Counted from the first letter of the stretch, positions 12,101 through 23,873 are shown. The stretch: DNA of 64,000 nucleotides from Tyto alba (GCF_018691265.1 NW_024881321.1:16340698-16404697), one strand, 5' to 3'. Program-made: numbers and translations. Notes: generated by a model from the letters alone, not told the origin.

Positions 12101-14008
12101 GCCATGGGATTTTTTCTAGCCTTAATCATCTAAAATAAGCTTGTTCTCCCATGTTTTAAAACACTCAGTGCTATAACAATGCATCTTTGATATTGCAGTG
12201 CAGGTTACATCAGTTTGATTAGTCTTATAAGAGCTGCAACAGGTGTTGAAAGTGGCAACTTCCCCCTGTATTATCCTGGGACTACATCTTCTCTGCCCAT
12301 AAAGTCCAGTGCTGGCTCTCAGTCCTGTTGAGACAGGGCTGCATTCAAAGCCCTGGACATGACTAAAGCTGTGGTTTACCAATGCCTTTGAGATGATCAT
12401 AGCCCAGGCTACTACTGACAGTGATAATTCCCTCAATCCTTCCTCTGCCTGTATATTCCACTTTCCCACCCCTCATTAGCATTTACGCTAAAGGAACTGT
12501 TCTAACTAAAAAGTTTTAATATTTGGGAGGCTGGGTGTTGGATCAGTTCCCAGACCTAGTTTACAAGGTAGCCATATGATCTCAGGTGCTGGCACAAGGG
12601 AAAAGGTGGGAACAGACAGCTGGGGTGGGGAGGATGGAGGGATCATCTCCTTTAGCTCTGTTTCATACTTAAGTTAGATTAAAGTGTTCATGAAATCACA
12701 GACTAATTTAATTCGTATTTCTAAGGTCCTCAGTGTTTCCAAGATAGATGAGCAACTGTCACACTCTCTGACTCTCACTTCTACCTCCCTCCCCTCCATC
12801 TGGGAACAACCTCAAGATGCCATCATCACAGCAGCAAAAGAGCCCTCAAAAGCATATTTGCCTGTCAGCTGGGTAGTTGACTTCAATTAGAAGTGTGAGG
12901 AGCTTTGTCCTTCAGGTCACAGGTAGATTTTTATAGCCAGATTGGGCTGGCTAACAAATCCATTTGTATCTTGTGCCTTTACCTGCATGATTTGTTTTTT
13001 GGGGAAGGGAAATAACAGTAGGGCCAGCTAGGCATATTTTATGACCTTGTTCTAAATGAAAATGCAGAACTAAGTAAAAAAGAAAGCAATTATTATGAAG
13101 AAACTTGAGATCTTCAGGTTACAATTACAAAAAATGACAAATCGAAAAGCTGAGGGAAATCAAAAGTAGAGAGAGAAAGTGAAAAATACCAGATACACAT
13201 TATTTTTAATATACTAACATAGTGACAATGGTGTAATGAAACATCCAAGATATATTGGTAGCCCTTCTGCCTCAAATGAACAAATACTCTTTTAAACTTC
13301 ATGAATAACTATGTCTTAATAAAATTAATTTCAGTGTTAACCTCAAAAATAATGAAACTTTTGTATGTATTTGAATATTGAAAACCTATCTGCTATAAAC
13401 CATTATGCTAGTAAGTATTCTAGAGAGAGAGAGAAAAACAACTGATCCTTTTGTTGAATATATGTCTAGAATGGTAGCTGACAATGATTTTTTTTTTTTT
13501 TTGCCACAAAAATTAACAATTATATCTTTTTCCTTTCAGCAGATCTTGCTCTTTCCTCTGTCCTACTCATTTTCTCCCCACTCCACCTGGAAGAATATCC
13601 CACTGTTCAGTTACAATGTACATGTACAAAACATTGACCCAAATACCAAGTCAGGTGTATTTGGCCACTCTTTAAGGAACAGAACGCCTGGGACCGTGAA
13701 CTCATAAAACACAGCTATTTTTTAAATAATTAAAAAAGAAAAAAAAAAAAAGAAGTGGTTGTACTTAGAAGACAGAGTTAACAAGTAATATCTAAAATAG
13801 ATTTTGGACTCTACACTTGAAAGTATTTTTAAGTGTAATCTATCCAATCTATTATTCCCTGTGCCTTTTCTAGACATGCTCTCTCAGAAGCACATAGTCT
13901 GACTTGTTTAACTGGCTCCCAGTATTGATCATTTGGTATTCATAAAATTCCCTATGGCAGACAATGGCTGTCAGCAGCGAGCTTTCCTGAAATGCTACTG
14001 AACTGTAT
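12101..14008. other. Non-coding stretch, mixed composition
   Basis: Positions 12200-12660 are somewhat GC-richer than the surroundings. The reverse-strand open frame 12469-12122 (115 codons) opens on GTG, has a stop just upstream, and its first ATG comes well inside, so I do not call it. Positions 13405-13707 carry a 100-codon + frame that runs across a GA repeat and a T15 tract. A good acceptor-like site (TTTTTCCTTTCAG) ends at 13539, but no matching strong donor follows. Confidence 0.45.
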
Positions 14009-14600
14009 GTGAAGAAGAGAAAAAGGCATTTTCAGCAATGGACTTGCACATATGTGGGGTTAAATCCTATTCTGAAACAGGCATGCAAAAATGAAAGAAG
14101 GAATTCAAGTGCCAAATGTGTTTGGTGTCATTTGCCTTCTATGTCTACATTGGTGTCTTGCCTTCTATGTCTACATTGGGAGGTAGTAAAAAACAAGAGG
14201 ATCACTCTCACAGTGCTCAAGACATGGTGTCCACACCACACGCATCTCACACTTTTTTCACTTTGGGCCATCTCTAGTCTGGTCCCAGAGGCTGAATGTT
14301 CACTCAAGCTGCTCACATGGAGAGTAACTTCCAGTTTAGTTTCATCCCCCAAAAGCCTGGTTCTCATGCTCTGGAACAACTTTGGGATGGGAACCCCAGT
14401 GTAGAAAAGGGACCAGGAGGAGATTTGTTTCAGAAATGTGCTCTGATCCAAACACCCTCAGGGTGTCTGAGGCATTTAGGTGGGGAGATAGGTCAGAGGA
14501 TATGGAAGACGTGTGCCTTTCTGGAGGAACATTTAGAGGGTAAGCAAGACACTCTAGTATGTCTACAACAGCAGTAAACACCTTTGCCACTACCTAAAGG
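14009..14600. other. GC-richer patch with a 26-bp tandem duplication
   Basis: This patch is clearly less AT-rich than its neighbours and carries several overlapping open frames (82-131 codons) on both strands, as expected when stop codons are rarer. A 26-bp period duplication sits at 14133-14179, where TGCCTTCTATGTCTACATTG occurs twice. A donor-like site (AGAGG/GTAAGCAAG) is at about 14539. No protein family is recognisable. It may be an old repeat or an exon of a non-coding RNA. Confidence 0.35.
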
Positions 14601-16234
14601 CAAAGGGAATTGGATGAATATATCTCATGGCAAAATTAAAGCAAATCTGAGCCCTGTGAGTATGCTGTCCAAAACAAACAATCCCCTTAATGTTTCTGTC
14701 TGCGAGAGCAGAACTCTGTGACAGTAAATGAGGTATTTATATATATTTACACAGAATCTTTTTCTTTTATCTCCTCTGTTTGTATAAGCCTATGAACCTC
14801 TGAGAATTATCTGTATTTATCTGCCGGAGTCCTCCCATTTGGTTTTGTATCTCTTCAGTTCTATCTTTTCTTTATTTCCAGAAGTCCACATGGCAGCTTT
14901 CCAATTGTATTTATCCACTCCAACTAATTGAGTCACATAAATGCAAGTAATTTGAAGCATTATTGTGAGAGATTTCTGTTTGCCTCTTTAATTAAGCAGT
15001 TGTTCACAGGTGCATACAGTTACAACAAAATTAATTGATAGCTTTATATTGCTGTTCTTGAGTCTGCTGCTATTTGGTGTTTGCAAACAGTTCCATTAGA
15101 CACAGTATGTCTTATCTTGTTCATAGGGAACATTTCTTATTTTCCTTCAGAAAAGGTTAGGATAGATTGACCTATATATTGGAAAATCTATCAAAGCAGT
15201 AAAGGTAATTTTCCTAAGAAAGAAACAGAGCAAATGTTTATTTATGGAATAGTTTATTACCAATGGGAAGAGCTGCAACCCTGCTTTATTTTTCTGCATC
15301 CATAGAAAGTGTCTTGAATGTCAAAAATCATTGCTAGTGGAAGCTAATATCTTCTTGTGGAAATTGTGGGCACTTCATTTCTTGTTGTCACGGACTTCAT
15401 TACCTTAACCGTACAGGATTGCTATAGGATTATTAGTAACATTTTTTGTTGCTTTTTGGTTAAACTAAAACATTAAAAGCAGTACACACAAATGGATTTT
15501 AGCAACAACCTAGGAAAATCTTTAGAATTGTAAGCATGCAAGTCTGATTTCATCCTCTATGAATCTGTGTACCTAACTTCAGGCTACTGGAAGTCTAAAT
15601 GGGAAAGGATAGGCATAATCCAGGGGGAAATTCAGCCAATCTAAAGTTGAAATTTCCACCTGGAAGTGACGACAGCTTTCTCTTTATCTCTGCTTTAGGT
15701 ATCAAGTTATGTACCATGAATTTAGGTTACAGGAATGTTTTTATAACATAATATTCCTGAAACATCTTTATTTTCTATCAAGGTCTTAATTTAAGACCAA
15801 AATACATGTTCAAGTAGCTAGGCGTATATCACTGTTTAGTGTGAATAAGTAGATCAGAGTCTAGTTCTCTGATTGTTTAAATTCTTCTTGGCAGGATTCT
15901 TATTCCTTGCAACAAAAGTAAGAAGTAATGTAATAGTAATAAATAAATAATATACCATTAATTGATATGGGAGCAACATAAGGTATATGTTTTGTTGTAC
16001 ATTTAGACAGCCCCAAGCTTCTGCAGTATGCTTTTCCTATAGACTATACCAGTGACAGGAATAATATAAGTACTCTCCTAAAATTATTTAGTATAGTAAT
16101 TATTCCCCACAGAGCAAATTCTGTTTAGTAGAGTCAAATGCAAACTTATGCCATATAGAAATAGAGAAGAAAGGTTACGCATAAATGAAAACAGTGTCCT
16201 GTGACTGAATAAAGATTTAAGGATTAAAGAATAA
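14601..16234. other. AT-rich non-coding stretch, nothing recognised
   Basis: No gene, repeat family or structured motif could be supported in this stretch. Confidence 0.55.
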
Positions 16235-16838
16235 AACCAACCAACTTCTGCATTAAATTTAACAAGAGCGAGTGCCAGATTCTGCACCTGGAATGGTTAT
16301 ACATCCTGCTTATACATACAAATTGGGGGATGAGAGGCTGGAGAGCATCCTCACGGGAAGAGATCTGGGGGTTTGGGTTGATGGCAAGTTGAATATGAGT
16401 CAACAGTGTGTTCTGGCAGCCAAAAGGGCCAACCATGTCCTGGGGTGAATCAAGCACAGCAGACCTAGCTGGTTCAGGGAGATCACTGTCCCACTCTGCA
16501 CTAGTGCGGCCCCACCTTGAGTGCTGTGTGCAGTTTTGGGCATCTCAGTATGAGAAGGACATTGAACTAATAGACTGCGTCAACCAAGGGCAACAAGAGT
16601 GGTGAAAGGTCTCAAGGGAAAGACTTACAAGGAGCATCTGAGGTCATGTGGTTTGTTCACCTTGGAGAAGAGAAAGCTGAGAGGTGACATCATCACAGTC
16701 TACAACTTCCTCAAGGGTGATAGTGGAGGGGGAGGTGCTGATCTCCTCTCTCTGATTACCAGAGACAAGACACGAGGACATGGAATGAAGTCTCATCATT
16801 CCATAATTTTCTTCAGAATCTTTAGAAAGTTTACTTAA
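16235..16838 (+). mobile_element. CR1 LINE fragment, 3' part of ORF2 (degenerate, both ends truncated)
   Basis: Non-LTR retroposon remnant. CR1 ORF2 encodes an endonuclease and a reverse transcriptase; this piece covers only the region downstream of the catalytic core. At about 16491-16580 the + strand reads [20 protein letters not shown], and after a frame change near 16598 it reads [18 protein letters not shown] and then LEKRKLRGDIITVYNFLKG. All are typical of the CR1 ORF2 C-terminal part. Similarity starts near TTAAATTTAACAAGAGCGAG (about 16250) and fades at about 16838. Stops and at least one frameshift make it inactive. The CR1 3' terminus with its octamer repeats is missing. It overlaps in content with the copy at 48140-49275, which lies in the opposite orientation. 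Confidence 0.88.
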
Positions 16839-17963
16839 ATCCATTACAAGTCATAAAGATTTACAAATCACCATGTGGCAAATGATCATCCTAAACTGAT
16901 GTATAGACCTTCTTTTTCTGACGAGGAGGAAGCTGTAGTTCTGAAATTAAGCATTGCAAAAATGCATGGTAGCATTCTCTATTTGCTTTATCTCTGTGAA
17001 TTTGTATCAGTTTTACTCAGACTAGGCATAAAAATATTTTTCTTTTTAACTGTCAGCAATGTAAACTTTGTACTGGGATCTGAAAGTCACTGCCAATAGT
17101 AAAGTTTTCTCAGGCCAAATCATTACAACTGAGTAGACACTTTGTCTCCAGTGGTGTTGTGAAGGTGCAAATAAGGGCAGCATTTGGCATTCCAGTGGGA
17201 AACTTGGAGGTAGACTAGCTTTTCTGATGACATACAAGACTGATTAAAATCCAATTTATTCCCCCAGAGCTGCTGGGTCTGGTAAGCAAAAAAAAAGAGT
17301 TACGAATCAAAGTCAAAACATACAAATGTTTCTGAAGCAGACATGTATGAATCACAGGGAGCCTATCAGTTAAGAAGGAAGCTGTCTTTCCTTTGAATCA
17401 CCTTAAATATATGTCCATTTGACATGGTCTAGAATTTGTAACCCAACAACATAGAAAATTAATTATATGCAGCCAGGTAGAAAAAAAAAAAAACATTTGG
17501 AAATTTACAGCGCTTCTGAGTCACAGTCAGGAGCTTACTTGCAGATGAATGACTAATTCCTAACCTTCTTAGGCACCTGTGTGGCTTTTGGGTCAAGATT
17601 CACAGAGACACTTAGCATGGTTCTTAGCTGGCTGAGCATGCCAGCAATTGTGAATCCCAGTTTAGGTGCCTACCTCCTTTGAATGCCTAAATCAGCCTCT
17701 TAAACTTTGCCCTTCAGTCCCTCCCTTTTGGTCTTGTCTGTTTCAAACTTCTCTGTACCTGAGACTGGATGGTAGTCTTCCTGCATCCATTTTCCATTTG
17801 TTACCACTCCAGTTACTACTATTCAAGCTGAGTTTATTCCATGTTCTGAGAGAAAACACAACTGCAGCATCTCATGGGCCGCAACATTGGGAAATGCATG
17901 ATGGTTGTCAGGTTTTAGTAGTAACAACTGAGTAACAGGAATTTGTTTCCAGATGGAGCTGGA

Positions 17964-17965
<2 letters not shown>
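16839..17965. other. Non-coding stretch with a possible old repeat at 17560-17700
   Basis: No gene is supported. The 17560-17700 segment contains several 'TTAGG(C/T)(G/A)CCT'-like words (CTTAGGCACCTGTG, TTTAGGTGCCTACC), a pattern shared with degenerate segments at about 24440-24720, 47340-47370, 49660-49760 and 57040-57140. They may be copies of one old repeat family that I cannot name. Confidence 0.35.

Positions 17966-17995
<30 letters not shown>
17966..17995 (+). repeat. A30 homopolymer preceded by AATAAA-like context
   Basis: Thirty A begin within GGAATAAAA. The AATAAA word directly abutting the A run could mark the end of a retroposed transcript, but the upstream 300 bp do not resemble a known gene and no target-site duplication is evident. 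Confidence 0.9.
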
Positions 17996-17997
<2 letters not shown>

Positions 17998-18364
17998 CTG
18001 AATTACTACTGTCCTGTTTAAAGCTCAGTGCTACATTCAGTATTATCCATTCAAAATGGGCTCATCACTTGTAGAATGAGGTACAGCAAGAAAGAAATTA
18101 TGGTCAGCTTCCCCAGGGAGGTACGGAATCAAGTGCAGGGGTGAAAAGATTTATTTTTAATCAAGTGGATAATCCTCTTCACTGTGCAATAGGAATTACC
18201 TCAAGTATAAACATTAACCATTATAACTACTAAGTATGAGGGAATATTAGATTAATTATTGTGTAGATGTGAAATAAACTACTGCAGCTTTTACAGTATG
18301 TAAAAAGGACAACAAGCAGAGACTCTAAATTGGATATTTAGCTCAATACACAGAAAGATACTTT

Positions 18365-18391
18365 GATTTAGTGATCACGTGATTTAGTGGT
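18365..18391. promoter_or_regulatory. Canonical E-box palindrome TCACGTGA between direct repeats
   Basis: ATCACGTGAT (18374-18383) is a perfect 10-bp palindrome holding CACGTG, the core bound by bHLH-ZIP factors such as USF, MITF/TFE and MYC. It is flanked by two copies of GATTTAGT (18365-18372 and 18381-18388). Binding or function cannot be told from sequence alone, and isolated CACGTG sites occur by chance. Confidence 0.2.
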
Positions 18392-20328
18392 GATAGTTAC
18401 AAATACAGTGTGTGTAGTATTGAATCATGTTGAATAATACTTACATGTTCCATTTAACAATATTTAACACAGTGATTGGAAATTCCACAGCAGGCAAAAG
18501 GAGATGGGGTAACACCTCATACTGATTTTCATCAAGGTTTGGCTACCTAAATCCTTTAGATTAATTTGAGAATACAGATACCATTGTTACATTTTTATTA
18601 GTGATAATTATATAAAACTGTTGTTTAACATTTTTATTTCAATACAGTTCTAGGATTTTTTTTCCAATTAAAATCAATGAATACAAGCACTTACCTGGGA
18701 AAAAAATATTAATTTTATGAAAACTTATTGTATATGAACATAGAGATAAATCTATAATTATGAAATCATCCTTTGCCAGATGTAAAACATTTATTTTACT
18801 ATTTTTTTCTGACTGTACAAAATAATCATTCTTTGCCTTATAATTTCTATTTTCCTTGCTGATGTACTTGAGGGTGTCATTGATTTCATTTAAAATTCTG
18901 TCAGTGACCCAAGACACTTTGAGCTGATATTTAAGTAACTTTTATAATGATATAATAATTTGAATACCTTTTAAAATAATTTACTATTCTAGTGATAAAA
19001 TAATTTCATAAATATTTTGGAATGAAAGCACAGAAACCCTGTGACATTTTTAGGTTGTGTTCAATGAAAATTTCTAATATAATAATTTAATTTGATTTAG
19101 AACAACAACAGTTCACAAGGGCAATAGTTTTAAAACACACACCTGTATTAACATTGCAAATTCTCCACAGTACATAATGCAGTGATATTTCTGTGTCATA
19201 AGTTAAGAAGATAAGATTATGCATAATATTTCACCAAATTTAGTTGCAGTATTCTGGGACAAAATCCTGGTTTTACACCATGGCTATATCAATTGGTTTC
19301 CATGGGAGTCCCACAAAATGTAAAGAGATTGGGACAACACATTTTATACAGAGTTTAAACATTTTTAAGGAATGTATAAATATTATTTTGTGTCTCTAGA
19401 TAGCTTTAGATTAAGGTTAATATTGTTGAAATATCTACATCTGCTTTTCTTCTCACTGTGATGTTTATCACCTAATAAAAATGCTAAAGTTACCAAGGAA
19501 AGATGTTTAATTTGTTCTTGCTGCTCAGTTGCATGTTGCATCCTATTTTGTAGTAAATGGCACAGTGTCCCAAGTGGGCTACCATACTGTCAGATACATT
19601 ATTTATACATAACATTACTGGTTAATCAATGAACAAAAATGCAGGAGCTTTTTTTTCCCCTTTTCTGTGACATCTTTAAAGCTACAGTAGAGAAGAAGAA
19701 TTTTGCAATGTACTATACTGTTACTCACTTTTGAAAATAGCTTCAGGAGTTTTCTGGAATAGTTTGCACATGCATCTGATTAAATTGAATGCGATTGTTA
19801 GACAAATACAATAATGATTTGTGCAGTGCAGAAGAGTAATTTAGTTAACTGTGTAAGCTATTGCTGGCTAAAAGTGAGTAAGATATATTCCAACAAATGT
19901 TTCTAACAGATTTTTTTTTTTAAATCTGACATGAAAACTGAATAGCCCATCATGATTTTTCATGTGTGTTTACAAGAGAGCCAGAATTTAAAAAGTCACT
20001 TGAATGCTTGGCAATTTTAGAAATTCACCCTGCACCAAATGGAAAATGAAATTTATAAGTAAATGAAGAACTGAAATATGAAAATATACATGTGCAAACA
20101 AGAGAAATGCAGTTATACCGTGTCACAGAACTACAGGGGATTTTTGTTTCTACTTCAGTTTATTCTGTTGTATTTGTTCATAGACATTTGAGATCAATAC
20201 AAAATATTCAACTTTGTTCCAGTGATTGAATATGAATACATTATGTGCATACAAAAATAGTGATAATCTATGTTGATACAATAGTTCATTTTGCATTAGT
20301 GTCCTAGATGGGACAATGTTAAGAAGCA

Positions 20329-20351
20329 ATTTAAATGAAATTCATTTAAAT
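20329..20351. repeat. 23-bp perfect palindrome rich in ATTTAAAT
   Basis: The arms ATTTAAATGAA and TTCATTTAAAT pair perfectly around a single central A at 20340. The arms contain AT-rich words of the sort recognised by POU/homeodomain factors. It lies in a stretch unusually rich in TAATTA/TTAATT-type words (20340-20470). A function is inference only. Confidence 0.6.
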
Positions 20352-20973
20352 GTCAGCTCTCATGCTTGCGATTTTTCTATAATTGGTTATTTAATTAAAA
20401 TAATTCTCATAGTCATTAATTTAGACTAAAACTTGCTGTGCACTGACATGTTTTAATTACATGGTATTAACAAAATTGATATGCTTTAAAAAAGCATGGT
20501 TAAATTTTAAACAAGAATAAATTAGAAATCTCATAGATCATCCTACTTAGAGTATTTATGAGAAAAAATCAGTCATTTAAAATGTTTATTATAAACAAAG
20601 TCCCAACATTATTGTGCACGCATCATATTTTGTTCCTGCTTCAGTATGAGGAGACTTTTATGTTAACACAACACCTCCATCTTCTAATTCCTTTAACCAA
20701 CACACAATAAATAAGGTAATGAACCAAATTAAATATTAATAGAAATCCACATAAACCACAGAAGACAGACATAGAACTGACGTTTGAATTATACTATACC
20801 TTTGATATCATTAGGACAACATATTAATGAAGTTTTAAAGGGTTGAATCTTTATCTACTGTTCATGAAGACAAAAAGGATTATATGAGCCTCCTTGTAAG
20901 ATGCAGGTAAGGAATGAAAAAAATTAAATATTCTAGTAAAATTACCTGAGCAGGATAGAAAAACTAAAGCCTT

Positions 20974-21100
20974 AAGCACTGATTCTGCAAGGTAATCCAT
21001 AAGAAAGGATCCACATGCCCTTCCTTACGAAGTACCCTGAAGTCAAAGGGACTACTTTCATAAATAAAGTAGGTACTTTGTTTTCAGGACTGGGCTTATA
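20974..21100 (+). repeat. Possible ancient amniote interspersed repeat
   Basis: The segment has GATTCTGCAAGG near its start, then CTGAAGTCAAAGGGACTACT, then inverted arms AAGTACC (21030-21036) and GGTACTT (21072-21078). The order 'ctgattctgcaa ... gaagtcaatgggactac ... agtac' occurs in old repeats common in birds, turtles and crocodilians. The copy is too degraded for me to name it. Confidence 0.3.
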
Positions 21101-23288
21101 TTCAAGAATGTGAAAATCAGAATTTTATTTCATTGTCTATTAATTAGATTAGCTCTATATTACTTTGACCTTTTTAATATTCTATGATTTAATTGGATGG
21201 TCAGTCTACCTCAGCCTATGATTTCCAATCATTCTGCATAATATACTTCTATTCTTTTTTACTTCAATGTGTGCAGGTTCAGACTCTTATTAACATGAAA
21301 TAATGATTTTATTGTGAATGGCAGGGACCAAAAGGGATGTATAAAGACATCTAGAAATTTATTAATTCCATAACAAAATAACTTATAAGTGTTGCTTTTT
21401 CTGGCAGCCAAAATATGAAGGATATTATACCTCTCCCAAGCTCTCTTCTTTTGATCCTCAAATTCAACACTGCATATCCCAGAGTTTAAAATGCTGCTGA
21501 AGACTGAGGCCTTATCAGGTCTTCTATTCACCAAGATGACTTACAAAAAACACTGCAGTAACGAAATGTTCCAGCAAGGCAACTCTTGCATGTGGACTGT
21601 GTTCCATCTTCTCTTACAGTGTGAGGACCGGATTCATCTAAGTGTAGATGTCTAGATGTGAGCTAATGATTGTAGGCTCTTTATAATCAGTGGAGAGCAA
21701 TAGAGCAGAACATCTCATTCCAAAGGACGCGCTGTATTTGGTTAGATGAATTGTGCTCTAAAAGGAACTATAGTTCTCCATTTACTATAAAGAAAAACTA
21801 GGGCTACCTCAGAGGTTTAAGGTTCAGCTAGCTGAATTCCACCTATTCTGTTTGGATAGATTTGTGTGCTTTGTCTCTAATACTTTTGTTTGGTTCTGAC
21901 TTATGCATTGTGTATGATGCCTTGGTTTTGCTTTCTATTTTATGAATATCCACAGCCTGTAGTATTGCAACATCTATGTATTTCACATAGTCTTTAAAAT
22001 ATTTATTCTCCATACTTGTGCAAAGAAGGGAAGACCTGCTATTTCTGTAAGATAACAGGAAAACTTCTAATTTACTGAGGTAGCGCAAGAAGTCTGTGGC
22101 AGAGCCAGGAGAAAAGCTTAGCACAGTTAACCTCTGCTTAAACTCTTAGCGCTACCTGAGTGACCCATACTTCGTATTTTCTCCAGTATGACTTCCTTTC
22201 TGCTTTGCTGCTGTACTGACACGGTTTTTCATGCAGTAGTAGCACAGTTGGTTTACCTTGTGAGTTGATGGGGATTCTGACTTCTCAGTTAGACCATCCT
22301 GTCTTACAGCTGTTGCAATGAGGATCTCTATAGGATATCTCCCTATAGCAAATTAAACTGTAATTGTAACATGTGTTAGCTAAACCTAACTAGTGCAATT
22401 AATACCATCAGCAAAAAAATGAGACTAATTTATGATATGCCAGCAATCTAAATGTTGGTGTATATCATGATGATCCTTAGTCAGTTGTATCCCAACTTCC
22501 AACATGTAAAAATGCTACCTTGACTTCTCTGCATGAGGCAGATCTGCTAGCAAGGTTATACTAGTATCTCTGATAATCAGATTTTTATTTCACACTGTCA
22601 ACATACTTTCCAAACTGTAAGTAACCCATATTTATGTTGTAGAAAATGTGGAGGGAGAAAACATTAACTAGAATAGATTCAGTAACCTATTATCATTCCT
22701 CTTTAACAATGAAGTTCATGGGTTATAGGATCCAGGTGTGTACTTATTAATTCATCTTCATGGTAAATGAAGCTTGTGACAGAAAATTTTACTGATGCTG
22801 GAGCTGGACCTCATTTACCCTCAGATTTCTTTCCAGGACTCTTGCAATGTAAAAGTATCTCAAGTGTATGTAAATAAAATTTATTGATAGCCTCCCTGGA
22901 AAGTTTCCATTTGAGAAATCTTCGAGACTGACAACAGTACACTTTCTGTTTAAAATCTTTATGTGACTTTGTCAGTGAAGCTTGCAATTCAAGCTTAATA
23001 AGAACTCCTCTGTCAGTCTTCTTGCTTACTTTATTGCTTAATACTTTGCTTCAATAGAGACTATTCAGAAGTCACCTTGAAGAGTACAGGGTGGTCACTT
23101 GCCATAGGAACTGTGGTTCCTTAAACAAAGCATCTTTTTCTAGGTCCCTTAAGTACTTAATTTTTCCCTGTTGTTCCAGCCTCATTAGGCTTTCAGACTG
23201 AGCAGGAAGAATCACATCAGCTTGTACCCTCATCTCAGCAAAGAATGTTTTTCAATCTTCCTGAAGTTCACTGTTACTAGTAATTGGT

Positions 23289-23873
23289 TGTCATGGTTTA
23301 ACCCCAGGCAGCAGCTAAACACCACAGAGCCGCTCTCTCACTCCCACCTGATGGTATGGGGGAGAGAATCAGAAGGGTAAAAATGAGAAAACTCATGGGT
23401 TGAGATAAAGATAGTTTAATAGGTAAAATAAAAGCCATACACAACCAAAGCAAAACAAAGAATTCATTCACTACTTCCCACCAGCAGGCAGGTGTTCAGC
23501 CATCTCCAGGAAAGCAGGGCTCCATTACACATAATGGTTACTCAGGAAGACAAACAGCATCACTCTGAATGTCTCCCCCTTCCTGCTTCTTCCCCCAGAT
23601 TTACTGCTGAGCATGATGTCGTGTGGTGTGGGGGATCTCTTTTGTCAGTTCGGGTCAGCTGTCCTGGCTGTGTCCACTCCAACTTCTTGTGCACCCCCAG
23701 CCTATTTGCTGGTGGGGTGGGAAGCAGAAAGGTCTTGACTCTCTGCAAGCACTGCTCAGCAGTAACTAAAACAACCCTGAATTATCAACACTGTTTCCAG
23801 CACAAATTCAAAACATAGCTCCATACTAGCTCCTATGAAGAAAATTAATTCTATCCCAGCCAAAATGAGCACA
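23289..23873 (-). mobile_element. Solo LTR of an avian endogenous retrovirus
   Basis: The 585-bp block begins TGTCATGG and ends GAGCACA, giving the TG...CA termini of an LTR. The sequence (AACCCCAGGCAGCAGCTAAA, later GTGCACCCCCAGCC and AACACTGTTTCCAGCAC) closely resembles an LTR that I recall from many bird genomes; the exact family name needs a Repbase or Dfam search. Candidate 5-bp target-site copies are TTGGT (23284-23288) and TTAGT (23874-23878), with one mismatch. On the - strand an ATTAAA poly(A) signal lies at 23420-23415 near the 3' side, so transcription sense is probably -. The expected TATA position around 23597-23605 looks degraded. No gag, pol or env lies on either side, so recombination between two LTRs probably removed the provirus. 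The open frames inside it are not genes. Confidence 0.85.

Larger units (their letters stand above)
17996..23288. other. Long AT-rich non-coding stretch
   Basis: No gene or intact mobile element is recognised in about 5.3 kb. Small structures: a TCACGTGA palindrome between two GATTTAGT repeats (18365-18391), a strong donor-like sequence on the - strand (CCCAG/GTAAGTGC, about 18690-18700), a 23-bp palindrome (20329-20351) and a possible old repeat (20974-21100). Open frames reach 98 codons, which is within chance for this composition, and those checked lack ATG starts. Confidence 0.5.

Noticed and set aside
12122..12469. 115-codon - frame
   Set aside because: GTG opening with a stop directly upstream; the first ATG lies well inside; GC-richer DNA makes longer chance frames likely.
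16408..16838. Two + frames (65 and 79 codons) as separate small genes
   Set aside because: Both are pieces of CR1 ORF2 separated by a frameshift; they are part of the mobile element.
21148..21190. Possible CR1 3' tail (ATTCTATGATTT)
   Set aside because: Only one octamer-like word and weak upstream agreement; too short to support.
23492..23818. 108-codon + frame (and 23560-23748 -)
   Set aside because: Both lie inside the solo LTR and are incidental.
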